Part shown: positions 51,437 through 60,466 of the stretch, piece after piece | Numbering within the stretch: position 1 is the stretch's first letter | How the letters are laid out: each line of letters starts with the position of its first letter | From: an uncultured Clostridia bacterium | Lineage (GTDB): Bacteria; Bacillota; Clostridia; Oscillospirales; Ruminococcaceae | Reading direction: 5' to 3' | DNA: 64,000 nt | Assembly (NCBI GenBank): GCA_947624745.1 | Contig: CANQLR010000007.1 | Location: forward strand, 1 to 64,000 | Program-made: the position numbers and the translations under genes | The notes under the pieces: model-generated | What the model saw: only the letters and a program-made list of their open reading frames with translations | What the model was told of the DNA's origin: nothing | Databases searched by the model: none

Positions 51437-53833
51437 TTAACCTCTGACCTCGACGTTCTCGTCCTGAAGCGATTTTCTCACCCTGCGCATGGCTGCCTCG
51501 GCCTGCTCGTCGGTGAGGGTGCCGTCCTTAGAGCGCATGATGATGGAAAACGCGACCGATTTTTTGCCCGCGGCGATCTGCTCGCCCTTGTAGACGTCGA
51601 AGAGGTTTATGCTCTCGAGGAAATTCCCGACGGCGGTCTTTATCAGCTTCTCAAGCCTTGCGACCGGCATTTCGTCGTCGCACACAAGGGAGATATCGCG
51701 GGTGGCGGCGGGGTATTTCGGCAGGGGCTTGTACTGCTTCTCGGGAATAGCGATGTCTAAAATTTCCGAGATGTTTATCTTCGCGCAGTAGGCGCGGACG
51801 CCTATGCCGTAATTCTCGAGGACCGACGGGTGAACCTCGCCCAAAATCGCGAGGGGCTTACCGTCAAGGCTCGCCGCGGCGACCCGCCCGGGGTGGAACA
51901 TTACCGCCTCGTCGAAGCCGCAGCCGGGGCCCGCGGGCTCGTACTCTATGCCCTCAAGACCAATGGCCGCAAAGATCCGCTCGACAATGCCCTTTATGCC
52001 GAAGAAGTCGATGCCGTCGCCGTAGACGCCGACCGAGAGCCTCTGCGGCTCGGCGGGAAGATCCCCCTCGTTCTCGCTCGGAAGATACTCGTTTCCGAGC
52101 TCGAACAGGGCTGCAGCGGGATTACGTAAGTTATAGTTTCTCGCCAGCACCTCGCACATCGACGGGAGGACGGTGGTACGCATGACCGAGGTGTCCTCAC
52201 CAAGAGGGTTGAGGATAGTTACGCTCTTGCGGAGCTTTGAGTCTTTAGGCAGGTTGATTTTATCGTAGAATTTCGGCGAGATGAAGCTGAAGGTCTCTAT
52301 GCCGCTTAAGCCCATGGCTATGCAGGCGGATTCGGTCTGCCTCTGGAGCTTCTGCGCCGGGGTGAGCTTTGCGTTCGCAACGCCTTTGAGCTCTGTGCCG
52401 ACTATGTTGTTGTAGCCGTAGAACCGCGCGACCTCCTCGGCGATGTCCGCCTTGCACTCGATGTCGATGCGGTAGTATGGCGCAATTACCTCGCCGCCGT
52501 TTACAGTGAAACCGATGGCGCGGAGGTATTTTTCCATGTCGGCGCGGGGGATATTTGTCCCCAGAAAGCGGTTTATCCAGTCGGGGTCGAACGGAACCGG
52601 CTTTTTCTCGGTCGGGCTCGGGAAGCGGTCTATCCGGGTGTCCGCAACCTCGCCGCAGCCCAAAAGCTCGACGAGCTCGAACGCCCTTAAAATAGCGGGC
52701 TCGCAGAGGTGCGGGTCGAGGCCCTTTTCAAATCTGGCCGAGCTGTCGGTGCGCATGCCGAGCTTCTTCGCGGTGCGCCTTACCGACGCGCCGTCGAAGG
52801 AGGCGGACTCGAAGATGACGTCGACGGTGTCGTCCATTATCCCGGAGTATTCGCCGCCCATTACCCCCGCGACCGCGACCGGCTTTTCGGTGTCGGCGAT
52901 GACGAGCATTTCGGGGGAAAGCTCCCTCACCGTGCCGTCAAGGGTGGTGATGGTCTCGCCCGATCTCGCGTTTCTGACGTGAATTTCGTTTCCCTTGATG
53001 AAGCGCGCGTCGAAGGCGTGCATGGGCTGGCCGTACTCGAGCATTACATAGTTAGTGATGTCAACTAAATTGTTTATGGGTCTTACACCCGAGGCGCGGA
53101 GCCTCTCGCGGAGCCAGCGGGGCGACGGCGCGATCTTTACGTTTTTGACGTATCCTCCGATGTAGCGGCGGCAGAGTTTGCCGTTTTCGATGACGACGTT
53201 AAGCTTCTTGTCGATGTCCTCGCGAACGCCGGTATACTTCGACGAAGGCTCCTTAAAGTCTATGCCGTAGGTCGCGGCAGCCTCGCGGGCAAGGCCGATC
53301 ACCGAGAGGCAGTCGGGGCGGTTGGAGGTTATCTCGAACTCGACCGAAACGTCGTCGAGGCCGATCGCGGAGTGAATGTCCTCCCCTATTTCGCAGTCCT
53401 CCTTGATGATGAATATGCCGTCCTCGATCGCGTAGGGGAAGTCGTGCTTCGTGAGGCCGAGCTCCCCCAAAGAGCAGAGCATACCGTTAGATTCTACGCC
53501 TCTGAGCTTGCCCTTTTTGATGTGAACGCCGCCGGGAAGGTATGAATTGTCGAGCGCGACGGGGACAACGTCCCCCACGTTTACGTTTGAAGCGCCGGTG
53601 ACTATCTGTATCGGCTCGCCCTTTCCGACGTCGACCTGACAGACGACAAGATGGTCGGAGTTTTCATGCGGCGTGACCGAAAGAATTTTTCCGACGACGA
53701 CGTTTTTTATTTCGCTGCCCTCGGCCTCATACCCCTCGACCTTGGAGCCGGTCATGGTGAGGTCGTAGCAGAACTTTTTCGGCTCGAAATCGCGGTCTAT
53801 ATAGTCCTTGAGCCATTTCATGGATAAATTCAC
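51437..53833 (-). CDS. pheT: Phenylalanine-tRNA ligase beta subunit
   Basis: A 798-residue subunit of the alpha2-beta2 enzyme. Order of domains: EMAP/tRNA-binding region (VGKILSVTPHENSDHLVVCQ), B3/B4 editing region (VEFEITSNRPDCLSVIGLAR, NYVMLEYGQPMHAFDA), B5, catalytic-like core, and the C-terminal FDX-ACB anticodon-binding domain (PKYPAATRDISLVCDDEMPV). GTG 53833 is the start, with GGAGGG 7 bases upstream. Length is normal. It follows pheS by 13 bases under the same T-box. Confidence 0.97.
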   Translation of the reverse strand: MNLSMKWLKDYIDRDFEPKKFCYDLTMTGSKVEGYEAEGSEIKNVVVGKILSVTPHENSDHLVVCQVDVGKGEPIQIVTGASNVNVGDVVPVALDNSYLPGGVHIKKGKLRGVESNGMLCSLGELGLTKHDFPYAIEDGIFIIKEDCEIGEDIHSAIGLDDVSVEFEITSNRPDCLSVIGLAREAAATYGIDFKEPSSKYTGVREDIDKKLNVVIENGKLCRRYIGGYVKNVKIAPSPRWLRERLRASGVRPINNLVDITNYVMLEYGQPMHAFDARFIKGNEIHVRNARSGETITTLDGTVRELSPEMLVIADTEKPVAVAGVMGGEYSGIMDDTVDVIFESASFDGASVRRTAKKLGMRTDSSARFEKGLDPHLCEPAILRAFELVELLGCGEVADTRIDRFPSPTEKKPVPFDPDWINRFLGTNIPRADMEKYLRAIGFTVNGGEVIAPYYRIDIECKADIAEEVARFYGYNNIVGTELKGVANAKLTPAQKLQRQTESACIAMGLSGIETFSFISPKFYDKINLPKDSKLRKSVTILNPLGEDTSVMRTTVLPSMCEVLARNYNLRNPAAALFELGNEYLPSENEGDLPAEPQRLSVGVYGDGIDFFGIKGIVERIFAAIGLEGIEYEPAGPGCGFDEAVMFHPGRVAAASLDGKPLAILGEVHPSVLENYGIGVRAYCAKINISEILDIAIPEKQYKPLPKYPAATRDISLVCDDEMPVARLEKLIKTAVGNFLESINLFDVYKGEQIAAGKKSVAFSIIMRSKDGTLTDEQAEAAMRRVRKSLQDENVEVRG

Positions 53834-53846
53834 AGCTTTTCCCTCC

Positions 53847-54866
53847 TTAGAACTGTCCGAGGAACCTAAGGTCGTTCTCGTAAAGAAGCCTCAGATCGGT
53901 GATACCGTATTTTCTCATTACAAGCCTCTCGAGACCGAGGCCGAACGCGAAGCCGGAGTATACCTCGGGATCTATTCCGCACTTTTCAAGCACCTTGGGG
54001 TGTACCATTCCCGAGCCCAAAAGCTCGACGTAGCCCTCGCCCTTGCACATAGAGCAGCCCTTGCCTCCGCAGTTGAAGCAGACCATGTCGACCTCGGCGG
54101 AGGGCTCGGTGAACGGGAAGTGGTGCGGGCGGAGCCTTATCCTGCACTCCTCGCCGTAAAGCCGCTTCATGAGCATATCGAGGGTGCCGACGAGATCTCC
54201 CATGGTGATGCCCTTATCGACCACAAGGCCCTCAATCTGGTGGAAAAGCGGGCTGTGGGTCGCGTCGACCGCGTCGGAGCGGTAGACCCTGCCCGGGGCG
54301 ACAATGCGTATCGGGGGCTTTTTCTGCTCCATGACCCTGATCTGCACCGGCGAGGTCTGGGTTCTCAAAAGCACCTTGTCCGAGATGTAAAACGTGTCCT
54401 GAGTGTCGCGGGCGGGGTGATCGGGCGGGAGGTTTAAGGCCTCGAAATTATAGTAATCGTATTCGACCTCGGGCCCCGAGGCGATGTCGAAGCCCATGCC
54501 GATGAAGATGTCCTCGATCTCGTGCATGACGGCGTCGAGCGGGTGAAGCCTGCCGAGCTTCGGCGCTTTTCCGGGAAGCGTTACGTCGAGCCTCTCGTCC
54601 TTGAAGCGCTGCTCCGCCGCGGCGGCCTTCAGCTCCTCCGCGCGGGAGGTTATGGCCTCCTCGATGTCGGCTCTGACCCTGTTCGCGAGCTGTCCTATCG
54701 CGGGGCGCTCCTCGGCGGAAAGGGTGGCCATGCTCTTCATGATCGCGGTCAGCTCGCCCTTTTTGCCCAAAAACTTTATTCTGAGCGCTTCGAGCTCCTT
54801 CGAGTCGCGGATCCTTTCGAGCTCCGACTTGGCCAGAAGCTCTATTCTTTCAAGTGATTCCTTCAT
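53847..54866 (-). CDS. pheS: Phenylalanine-tRNA ligase alpha subunit
   Basis: A 339-residue class II synthetase subunit: an N-terminal coiled coil of about 85 residues for tRNA contact, motif 2 region [31 protein letters not shown], a Cys-rich turn [20 protein letters not shown] as in some Firmicutes, and motif 3 [13 protein letters not shown]. Controlled by a phenylalanine-specific T-box in a leader of about 330 bases and by a consensus promoter. Confidence 0.97.
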   Translation of the reverse strand: MKESLERIELLAKSELERIRDSKELEALRIKFLGKKGELTAIMKSMATLSAEERPAIGQLANRVRADIEEAITSRAEELKAAAAEQRFKDERLDVTLPGKAPKLGRLHPLDAVMHEIEDIFIGMGFDIASGPEVEYDYYNFEALNLPPDHPARDTQDTFYISDKVLLRTQTSPVQIRVMEQKKPPIRIVAPGRVYRSDAVDATHSPLFHQIEGLVVDKGITMGDLVGTLDMLMKRLYGEECRIRLRPHHFPFTEPSAEVDMVCFNCGGKGCSMCKGEGYVELLGSGMVHPKVLEKCGIDPEVYSGFAFGLGLERLVMRKYGITDLRLLYENDLRFLGQF

Positions 54867-54966
54867 TTATTTATCATCCTTTCAAGAGTATTTTCCGATT
54901 ATGCCGGGCAAAGCCGAAGCCTCGTCCAAAGGTTGCGGCGGCGCTTCATGCGGCGATCGCCTCAAA

Positions 54967-55199
54967 ATAAAAAATCCCGCCGAAGACGGGACGCAAAAGC
55001 GCTTGTAAACCACCCAAGGGAGCATACACTCCCGTGCGCGTTAACGCCGCGCCATCGTCTCCGCCTACATCCAAGGGTTTCAGCGGCGCCGCTCGGGAGT
55101 GAACTTCGGCCGTTTTCGGTCGGGAAGCTTTCAGCCTGCGGCTCCCCTCTCTAAAGACTTATTCCGGCGTACTCTCTCCGTCGTCGCGTTTTCAGTTCA
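54967..55199 (-). promoter_or_regulatory. T-box riboswitch (tRNA-Phe sensing) of pheST
   Basis: On the minus strand: stem I starts after the promoter with the GAGAGAGTA motif; the specifier TTC (Phe) lies at 55101-55103 in GAAGTTCAC, followed by a purine as usual; the T-box segment TTGGGTGGTTTACAAGCG (about 54995-55016) contains TGGT, complementary to the ACCA end of tRNA-Phe. A terminator TCCCGTC-TTCG-GCGGGA with TTTTTT follows (54967-54990). Uncharged tRNA would stabilise the antiterminator and allow pheS transcription. Confidence 0.85.
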
Positions 55200-55205
55200 T
55201 GTGGG

Positions 55206-55234
55206 ATTATATCACATTTTTATCCGATTGTCAA
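55206..55234 (-). promoter_or_regulatory. Promoter of pheST
   Basis: Exact consensus TTGACA, 17 bases, TATAAT on the minus strand; the -35 overlaps the stop of the upstream HAD gene. Confidence 0.85.
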
Positions 55235-55899
55235 GAAATTTTTGCGATAATGTCCTTAAGATCCCGCAAAAGCTCCTCCGGAGTGTCGGCGACCGTCCCG
55301 GCCCCCGCGGAAAGTATCTCCTCGCGGCTGCGGTAGCCCCAGCTCACGCCGACAAATCCCGCGCCGGAGTTTTTCGCGGTCATATAGTCCGTGTCCGAAT
55401 CGCCGATGTGGACCGTTTTTTCGGGGGTGAAGCCGAGGGAGCGGATAATACCCAGCTCTGCCGTCGGGTCGGGTTTTTTCGGGATATCCTCCCGCCCGCC
55501 CCTTATTTCCGAAAAAACGCCGGGGAAGAAGCTTTCTATCAGCTCCGCCGTGAATTTTTCCGGCTTGTTTGAAAGAACGGCGAGGGTATTCCCTTGCTCC
55601 TTAAGTTCTGACAAAAGCAGCGCGATCCCGTCGTAGGGCTTTGTCGTCGCGGCATAGAGGCGGGAGTAGTGGAGCGAAAAGGCGGCGTTTACGCGCTCTA
55701 CGGTTTTCTCGTCGGCCTCGCCCGGGGGCAGGGCCCGCTCGATGAGCTTTTTAACGCCGTTTCCGACGAAGCGGATGACCTCCCCGCGGGTCCTTTCGGG
55801 ATAGCCGCCGTCACGCAGGGCGGCGTTCAGGGCGGCGGCAAGGTCTGAGGCGGTGTCCAAAAGGGTGCCGTCAAGGTCGAAGATCAAAAGCGCGGACAT
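55231..55899 (-). CDS. HAD family phosphatase (phosphoglycolate phosphatase-like)
   Basis: A 222-residue haloacid-dehalogenase phosphatase with cap domain type C1. Motif I LIFDLDGTLLDT, motif II AVLSNKPEKF, motif III Lys in KKPDPTAELGII and motif IV IGDSDTDYMTAKNSG. It resembles Gph/PgpB-type enzymes that remove phosphate from phosphoglycolate or sugar phosphates; the exact substrate is not readable. It is the last gene of the tgt-mntP operon (12 bases after mntP). Confidence 0.88.
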   Translation of the reverse strand: MSALLIFDLDGTLLDTASDLAAALNAALRDGGYPERTRGEVIRFVGNGVKKLIERALPPGEADEKTVERVNAAFSLHYSRLYAATTKPYDGIALLLSELKEQGNTLAVLSNKPEKFTAELIESFFPGVFSEIRGGREDIPKKPDPTAELGIIRSLGFTPEKTVHIGDSDTDYMTAKNSGAGFVGVSWGYRSREEILSAGAGTVADTPEELLRDLKDIIAKIS

Positions 55900-55911
55900 A
55901 TTTAACTTCCT

Positions 55912-56484
55912 TTACGAAAAGAATGTGTGCTCGATGAAAATTTTAACGCCTATGGCTATGAGTATCGCCCCGCCGACGAGGGTCGCTTTGCCGGAAAGAG
56001 CGTCGCCGAAGCGCTTGCCGACAAATACCCCGGCAAAGGAGATGACAAAGGTCGTGAGGGCTACCATGACGGCGGAGAGCGCCATTCTGCCCCCGCCCAA
56101 AAGGGTCGAAAAGGACACCCCTACCGCGAGCGCGTCGATAGAGGTCGCAACGCCCTGCAAAATGAGGGTCTTGGGGCTTAGGAAGGACGAGCCCGCGTTG
56201 GGGCTTTCCTCGCCCTTGAACGAGTCGTAGACCATCTTCCCGCCGATGTAGCAAAGAAGGACGAGCGCGATTATATGGTCGAAGCGGGAGATGAGGTCAA
56301 TGAACGCCGAGCCCAGAAGATACCCCGCGGCAGGCATTATTCCCTGGAAAACGCCGAAGCAGAGGCCGCACGCGGCCGCCGTCGCGAGAGCCTTCCCGCG
56401 AACGCACATACCGTTTGTGACCGAGACCGCGAACGCGTCCATCGCAAGGCCGACGCCGACAAGAAATATCTCGAAAAGTGACAT
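55912..56484 (-). CDS. mntP: Manganese efflux pump MntP
   Basis: A 190-residue membrane protein with six helices in two inverted halves, each bearing an Asp motif: VGVGLAMDAFAVSVTNG and GVATSIDALAVGVSFS. This is the MntP (DUF204) family that exports Mn2+. It starts 1 base after tgt stops. In many bacteria mntP is controlled by a yybP-ykoY riboswitch; none is seen here, as the gene is internal to an operon. Confidence 0.92.
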   Translation of the reverse strand: MSLFEIFLVGVGLAMDAFAVSVTNGMCVRGKALATAAACGLCFGVFQGIMPAAGYLLGSAFIDLISRFDHIIALVLLCYIGGKMVYDSFKGEESPNAGSSFLSPKTLILQGVATSIDALAVGVSFSTLLGGGRMALSAVMVALTTFVISFAGVFVGKRFGDALSGKATLVGGAILIAIGVKIFIEHTFFS

Positions 56485-56485
56485 A

Positions 56486-57625
<1,140 letters not shown>

Positions 57626-57979
57626 CTACCTATAAAAAATCACGTTTGAGATAAACCAGCCGATGCCCTTCACCAAAAGCTGACTTATGGCGAGATAGAG
57701 CCCTAAAACGGTCAGAGGTATCGCGGGGAGGATATACCAGCGAAGCTTCCAGCCGAGGTCCTTCCAGTATTCCGCCGCGCGGACGTACATGACTATCCAA
57801 TAAATAAAGAGCGGGCCGGTTATGAGTATGTAAAATTGGCAGCTGAACCCCAAAAACAGGGGCAGGGTGATCATCAGCCCGACAAAGAGCTTTATCATCT
57901 CTTTTTTGGGCTTGTATTTCGCTTCGTAGGGATTGTCGGAAAAATCCGCAAGGGTCTTAAGATCCTTCTTCAAAGACAT
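57626..57979 (-). CDS. Small membrane protein of unknown function
   Basis: A 117-residue protein with a polar start (KDLKTLADFSDNPYEAKYKP) and three or four hydrophobic segments (LFVGLMITLPLFLGFSCQF, ILITGPLFIYWIVMYV, WYILPAIPLTVLGLYLAI). ATG 57979 is used because GGGAGTG lies 6 bases upstream. First gene of the operon with tgt, mntP and the HAD gene. It is not YajC, which often accompanies tgt. Family not recognised. Confidence 0.7.
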   Translation of the reverse strand: MSLKKDLKTLADFSDNPYEAKYKPKKEMIKLFVGLMITLPLFLGFSCQFYILITGPLFIYWIVMYVRAAEYWKDLGWKLRWYILPAIPLTVLGLYLAISQLLVKGIGWFISNVIFYR

Positions 57980-58008
57980 TTTTATCACTCCCAAGTAAAG
58001 ATATGACC

Positions 58009-58037
58009 ATTATACCGAAAACTTTTTGCGTTGTCAA
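58009..58037 (-). promoter_or_regulatory. Promoter of the tgt operon
   Basis: Exact consensus TTGACA, 17 bases, TATAAT on the minus strand. Its -35 adjoins that of the divergent tRNA-Val promoter, together forming TTGTCAA-CC-TTGACAA. Confidence 0.85.
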
Positions 58038-58039
58038 CC

Positions 58040-58068
58040 TTGACAAGGGAAGTTTTTTGTGATAAAAT
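58040..58068 (+). promoter_or_regulatory. Promoter of tRNA-Val
   Basis: TTGACA, 17-base spacer, TAAAAT. The 5' leader to the tRNA is about 75 bases of purine-rich, A-rich sequence with repeated GGAAA and CGGAAA units. Confidence 0.75.
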
Positions 58069-58149
58069 ATATGAGCCGCCGAAAAAACGGCAGGAAAGAA
58101 AACGGAAAGAAACGGAAACGTAAAAGGAACCCAAACCAAAACCGAAACC

Positions 58150-58226
58150 GGAAACTTAGCTCAGCTGGTCAGAGCGCCTGCTTCACACGCAGGAGGTCGG
58201 CGGTTCGAGCCCGCCAGCTTCCACCA
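58150..58226 (+). tRNA. tRNA-Val (anticodon CAC), CCA encoded
   Basis: Anticodon arm CCTGC-TTCACAC-GCAGG gives anticodon CAC (reads GTG). T-arm GGCGG-TTCGAGC-CCGCC and encoded CCA are standard. The acceptor stem GGAAACT/AGCTTCC pairs except for an A-C mismatch at position 5-68. Confidence 0.92.
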
Positions 58227-58237
58227 TCATACCGAAA

Positions 58238-58260
58238 AAGCCCCTATTTTAGGGGCTTTG
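58238..58260 (+). terminator. Terminator of tRNA-Val
   Basis: AAGCCCCT-ATTTT-AGGGGCTT then TGGTATTTT. Confidence 0.85.
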
Positions 58261-58329
58261 GTATTTTCTATACACGAATTTTACACGATTTTATTTAAAA
58301 TCGCCACTGCTCTTTCTTCCTCGCGGTTT

Positions 58330-58960
58330 TAGTGGAAATTTCAGGGTGGGGATGGTTATGCGGGGGGGGCGGCGGGGGGATAGAGACGTAGGCACTGCTT
58401 CGACGCAGGAAAGCGCAAAAGTCGAGTTCGGGCAAAGCCCCTGCCTCACCGCAGCAAGGTGCGAGTCTGCACGGGCAAAGCCCCATGCGCGGAGCTTCGC
58501 TCCGCGCGGCCGGGAGGCTCCGCCTCCCGGCACGCCGGCCACGGAGTGGCCGGCGGGGGCTTTGCCCCCGCACTGTCGGGCTGCCCCTCCCCGGTTTTTG
58601 CAGCATATCCTGCCTTCGTGCCCCTGCTTGCAGCATGCTTGTACTTTGCTGCCTCGGCGCTGGAAAGCGGAAAATCCGCACCGGGCGGCAGCTCGTCGTC
58701 GCAAGCTCCATATCCCTCGCCCCTCCGCGAGCGTCGGGGCTCACTCATTCCGTGCACAGAAGCGATTGCTTTTCTGCAAGACAACCGAGGCAGTCATTTT
58801 TGCCGAGGGCAGTCGAGCGGATAAAAGCAACGCTTTCTGTTACCTCCTCTTCCCCGCAAATGCTGGATTTGCGGGGCCCCCTTATGCCGCCATGCCAAGC
58901 CCGCTTGCAGGCTTGGCAGGCGCGCACTCCGTGAGCAACCCGGGCTTCGCCCCCGCACTA
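58330..58960. repeat. Intergenic repeat island 4
   Basis: No gene seen between tRNA-Val and 59344. Shared parts: CTGCCTCACCGCAGCAA followed by GTGCGAGTCTGCAC-like sequence near 58442, also at 63362; the cloverleaf at 58473; the minus copy of the GGGATATGGAGCTTGCGACG core within 58693-58718; hairpins CCGCAAAT/ATTTGCGG near 58856 and GCCAAGCC/GGCTTGGC near 58893. Apparent reading frames on both strands are GC-driven. Confidence 0.7.
58473..58567. repeat. Cloverleaf hairpin element 2
   Basis: Closing stem GGGCAAAGCCCC (58473-58484) with GGGGCTTTGCCC (58556-58567). Inner hairpins: GCGCGGAGC loop TTC (58487-58507), GCCGGGAGGC loop TCC (58509-58531) and CGCCGGCCAC loop GGA (58533-58555). All stems are perfect. 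Element 3 at 63395 is nearly identical, except that its third loop is TCC. Confidence 0.8.
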
Positions 58961-59310
58961 CCCTGCCTCATCACAGCCAAGTACAGCCCCCGCGTGGCAG
59001 ACCTTGTGACGTCCATAAACCGGTCGCCACAAGCCGCACCTTTCTCCCGTCGCATTTTTAATTGTCGAATTTTTGGCCAAACTCCTCCTGAACACCCATT
59101 ATACCCAGTGGATTTTTACCGCCATAACGCATGATTTTGATGCCGTCACAAGGAAAATACAGGCATTTATGTCTGGCTTTTTCAGTAATCATCAGCAATT
59201 TGCACATAATCTTTCTTAGAATTAACGGCATTATAATGAACATTTCACAAAAAATCAGTGCTTTCTATAATCCTCCACAATATTCGACAATCATTGCCGA
59301 AAAACTGTGC

Positions 59311-59316
59311 TATAAT
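59311..59316 (+). promoter_or_regulatory. Extended -10 promoter of the Spo0A-C-like gene
   Basis: TGC-TATAAT with no good -35 at the proper distance; the TG extension favours an extended -10 promoter. Confidence 0.5.
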
Positions 59317-59344
59317 GCAGAAAAAAGAGAAAGGAGGGCGGAAT

Positions 59345-59725
59345 ATGTCGGACTTTGAATTGGAGGTTTTGGTCGAGCAGACGCTTGCCGAGCTCGCTGT
59401 TCCCGCGCACCTGAGCGGCACCGAAATGATCAAAACCGCGGTATTGCTGGTTTTAAACGACTCGAGCTACTTACACAGCGTGACCGCGCGGCTTTACCCG
59501 GACGTCGCCAAGAAGCTCAACTCCACTCCTGCGAGGGTCGAACGCTCAATCAGGACAGCCGTCGAAAGCTGCTGTTCGAGGTGCAGCTATAACGTTTTGC
59601 AGCGCTATTTCGGCGCGAGCCTTGACCCGGAATCAGGTAAAATGACGAACTCGGAATTTATCGCGAAGCTGGCGTGGGCGCTGCGCAAGAAAATGCGCGA
59701 TGGGGACATGGAAATGAAGGTATAA
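59345..59725 (+). CDS. Stand-alone Spo0A C-terminal (effector) domain protein
   Basis: A 126-residue protein aligning with the DNA-binding domain of Spo0A alone: helix pattern ELAVPAHLSGTEMIKTAVLL, then HSVTARLYPDVAKKLNSTPA and the recognition-helix segment RVERSIRTAVESC, which corresponds to the conserved TxSRVERAIRHAIE of Spo0A. There is no receiver domain and no phosphorylation site, so it cannot be switched by the phosphorelay. AAAGGAGG precedes ATG 59345. It might bind 0A boxes constitutively or act in a non-sporulation role. Three Cys (ESCCSRCS) follow the recognition helix, which is unusual. Confidence 0.78.
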   Translation: MSDFELEVLVEQTLAELAVPAHLSGTEMIKTAVLLVLNDSSYLHSVTARLYPDVAKKLNSTPARVERSIRTAVESCCSRCSYNVLQRYFGASLDPESGKMTNSEFIAKLAWALRKKMRDGDMEMKV

Positions 59726-59838
59726 GGTATTTTGCTATATTAATGATATCTTACGCAGTATTACAGACAAACTTAAAAAACAGCAATAACAATGCGCAGT
59801 TCCATCCTCCTGGCAGGATGGAGCTGCCGTTCTCCCCC

Positions 59839-59867
59839 TTGACACCCCCTCCAAAACGTGCTAAAAT
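59839..59867 (+). promoter_or_regulatory. Promoter of the RNHCP leader
   Basis: TTGACA, 17-base spacer, TAAAAT. The transcript would start near 59874, with a leader of about 170 bases before the gene at 60048. Confidence 0.7.
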
Positions 59868-59928
59868 ATCCTCACAGACCGAAGTAAAATCCGCTTCAAG
59901 GGAGGTGTAAGCAGTATTTATCCTTTTT

Positions 59929-59964
59929 ATGCCAAAGTCTGAATATCTCATGAAAGGGGACTGA
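59929..59964 (+). CDS. Upstream ORF 1 in the RNHCP leader
   Basis: Eleven codons, MPKSEYLMKGD, then TGA. No strong ribosome binding site directly before it. It lies in the leader between promoter and terminator hairpin. Function as a leader peptide is inferred. Confidence 0.35.
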   Translation: MPKSEYLMKGD

Positions 59965-59967
59965 ATT

Positions 59968-60003
59968 ATGCCAAAAACTATTGAGTCGGTGATCGCGACC
60001 TGA
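59968..60003 (+). CDS. Upstream ORF 2 in the RNHCP leader
   Basis: Eleven codons, MPKTIESVIAT, then TGA, starting 3 bases after uORF 1 ends and preceded by AAAGGGGA. Its stop touches the terminator stem, so a ribosome finishing here would cover the hairpin. Likely an attenuation leader peptide, by inference. Confidence 0.45.
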   Translation: MPKTIESVIAT

Positions 60004-60005
60004 CC

Positions 60006-60038
60006 GGGAGGCCGGGCTGCCTCCCAAAAAATTTTTTT
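60006..60038 (+). terminator. Attenuator-like terminator before the RNHCP gene
   Basis: GGGAGGC (60006-60012) and GCCTCCC (60019-60025) form the stem, then AAAAAATTTTTTT. The T-run runs straight into the GGAGGA ribosome binding site (60039-60044), and CCTCC of the stem is complementary to that site, so premature termination or translation block are both possible. Confidence 0.75.
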
Positions 60039-60047
60039 GGAGGACGC

Positions 60048-60434
60048 ATGGATCACAAAGCAAAAAATTCACCCTACAAAGAGCGTTTGGGTCATGACGG
60101 CGAGCCGTTCAAGTGCCAATTTTGCGGCAGAACGGTCACGCCGGACGGCGCAGGCACACGGCACCGCAACCACTGTCCCTACTGCCTTTGCTCGAAGCAT
60201 CTCGACGTCGAGCCGGGCGATCGGGCGGCAGACTGCGGCGGCACTATGGAGCCCGTCGCGGTGTGGGTGCGAAAGGGCGGCGAGTGGGCGATAATCCACC
60301 GCTGCCGGGTCTGCGGGGCGCTTTCGTCGAATCGGATCGCCGCCGACGACAATCAGCTGAAGCTGCTTTCGCTGGCGCTGAAGCCGCTTGCCGAGCCGCC
60401 GTTCCCGCTGGACAGCATATCTTTGGAGGAGTAA
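60048..60434 (+). CDS. RNHCP domain zinc-ribbon protein
   Basis: A 128-residue protein of the RNHCP family: FKCQFCGRTVTPDG, GTRHRNHCPYCLCSKHLD with the naming motif, PGDRAADCGGTMEPVAVWV and WAIIHRCRVCGALSSNRIAA. At least four Cys pairs could bind two zinc ions. The family is small, cytosolic and functionally uncharacterised; it is often a lone gene. GGAGGA 3 bases before ATG 60048 lies next to an attenuator. A strong terminator follows. Confidence 0.88.
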   Translation: MDHKAKNSPYKERLGHDGEPFKCQFCGRTVTPDGAGTRHRNHCPYCLCSKHLDVEPGDRAADCGGTMEPVAVWVRKGGEWAIIHRCRVCGALSSNRIAADDNQLKLLSLALKPLAEPPFPLDSISLEE

Positions 60435-60440
60435 AACCAA

Positions 60441-60466
60441 GCAGCCGAACCTTCGGCTGCTTTTTT
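60441..60466 (+). terminator. Terminator of the RNHCP gene
   Basis: GCAGCCGAA-CC-TTCGGCTGC then TTTTTT. Confidence 0.9.

Noticed and set aside
58295-58934. Several overlapping ORFs of 100-260 codons in repeat island 4
   Set aside because: Frames are open on both strands because stops are rare in GC-rich palindromes; peptides such as RDMELATT recur only because the DNA repeat recurs.
59058-59243. Minus-strand ORF of 61 codons (contains KCLYFPCDGIKIMRYGGKN)
   Set aside because: No ribosome binding site or promoter, no recognised family, and it borders a repeat island; possibly a gene fragment, but not supportable as a gene.
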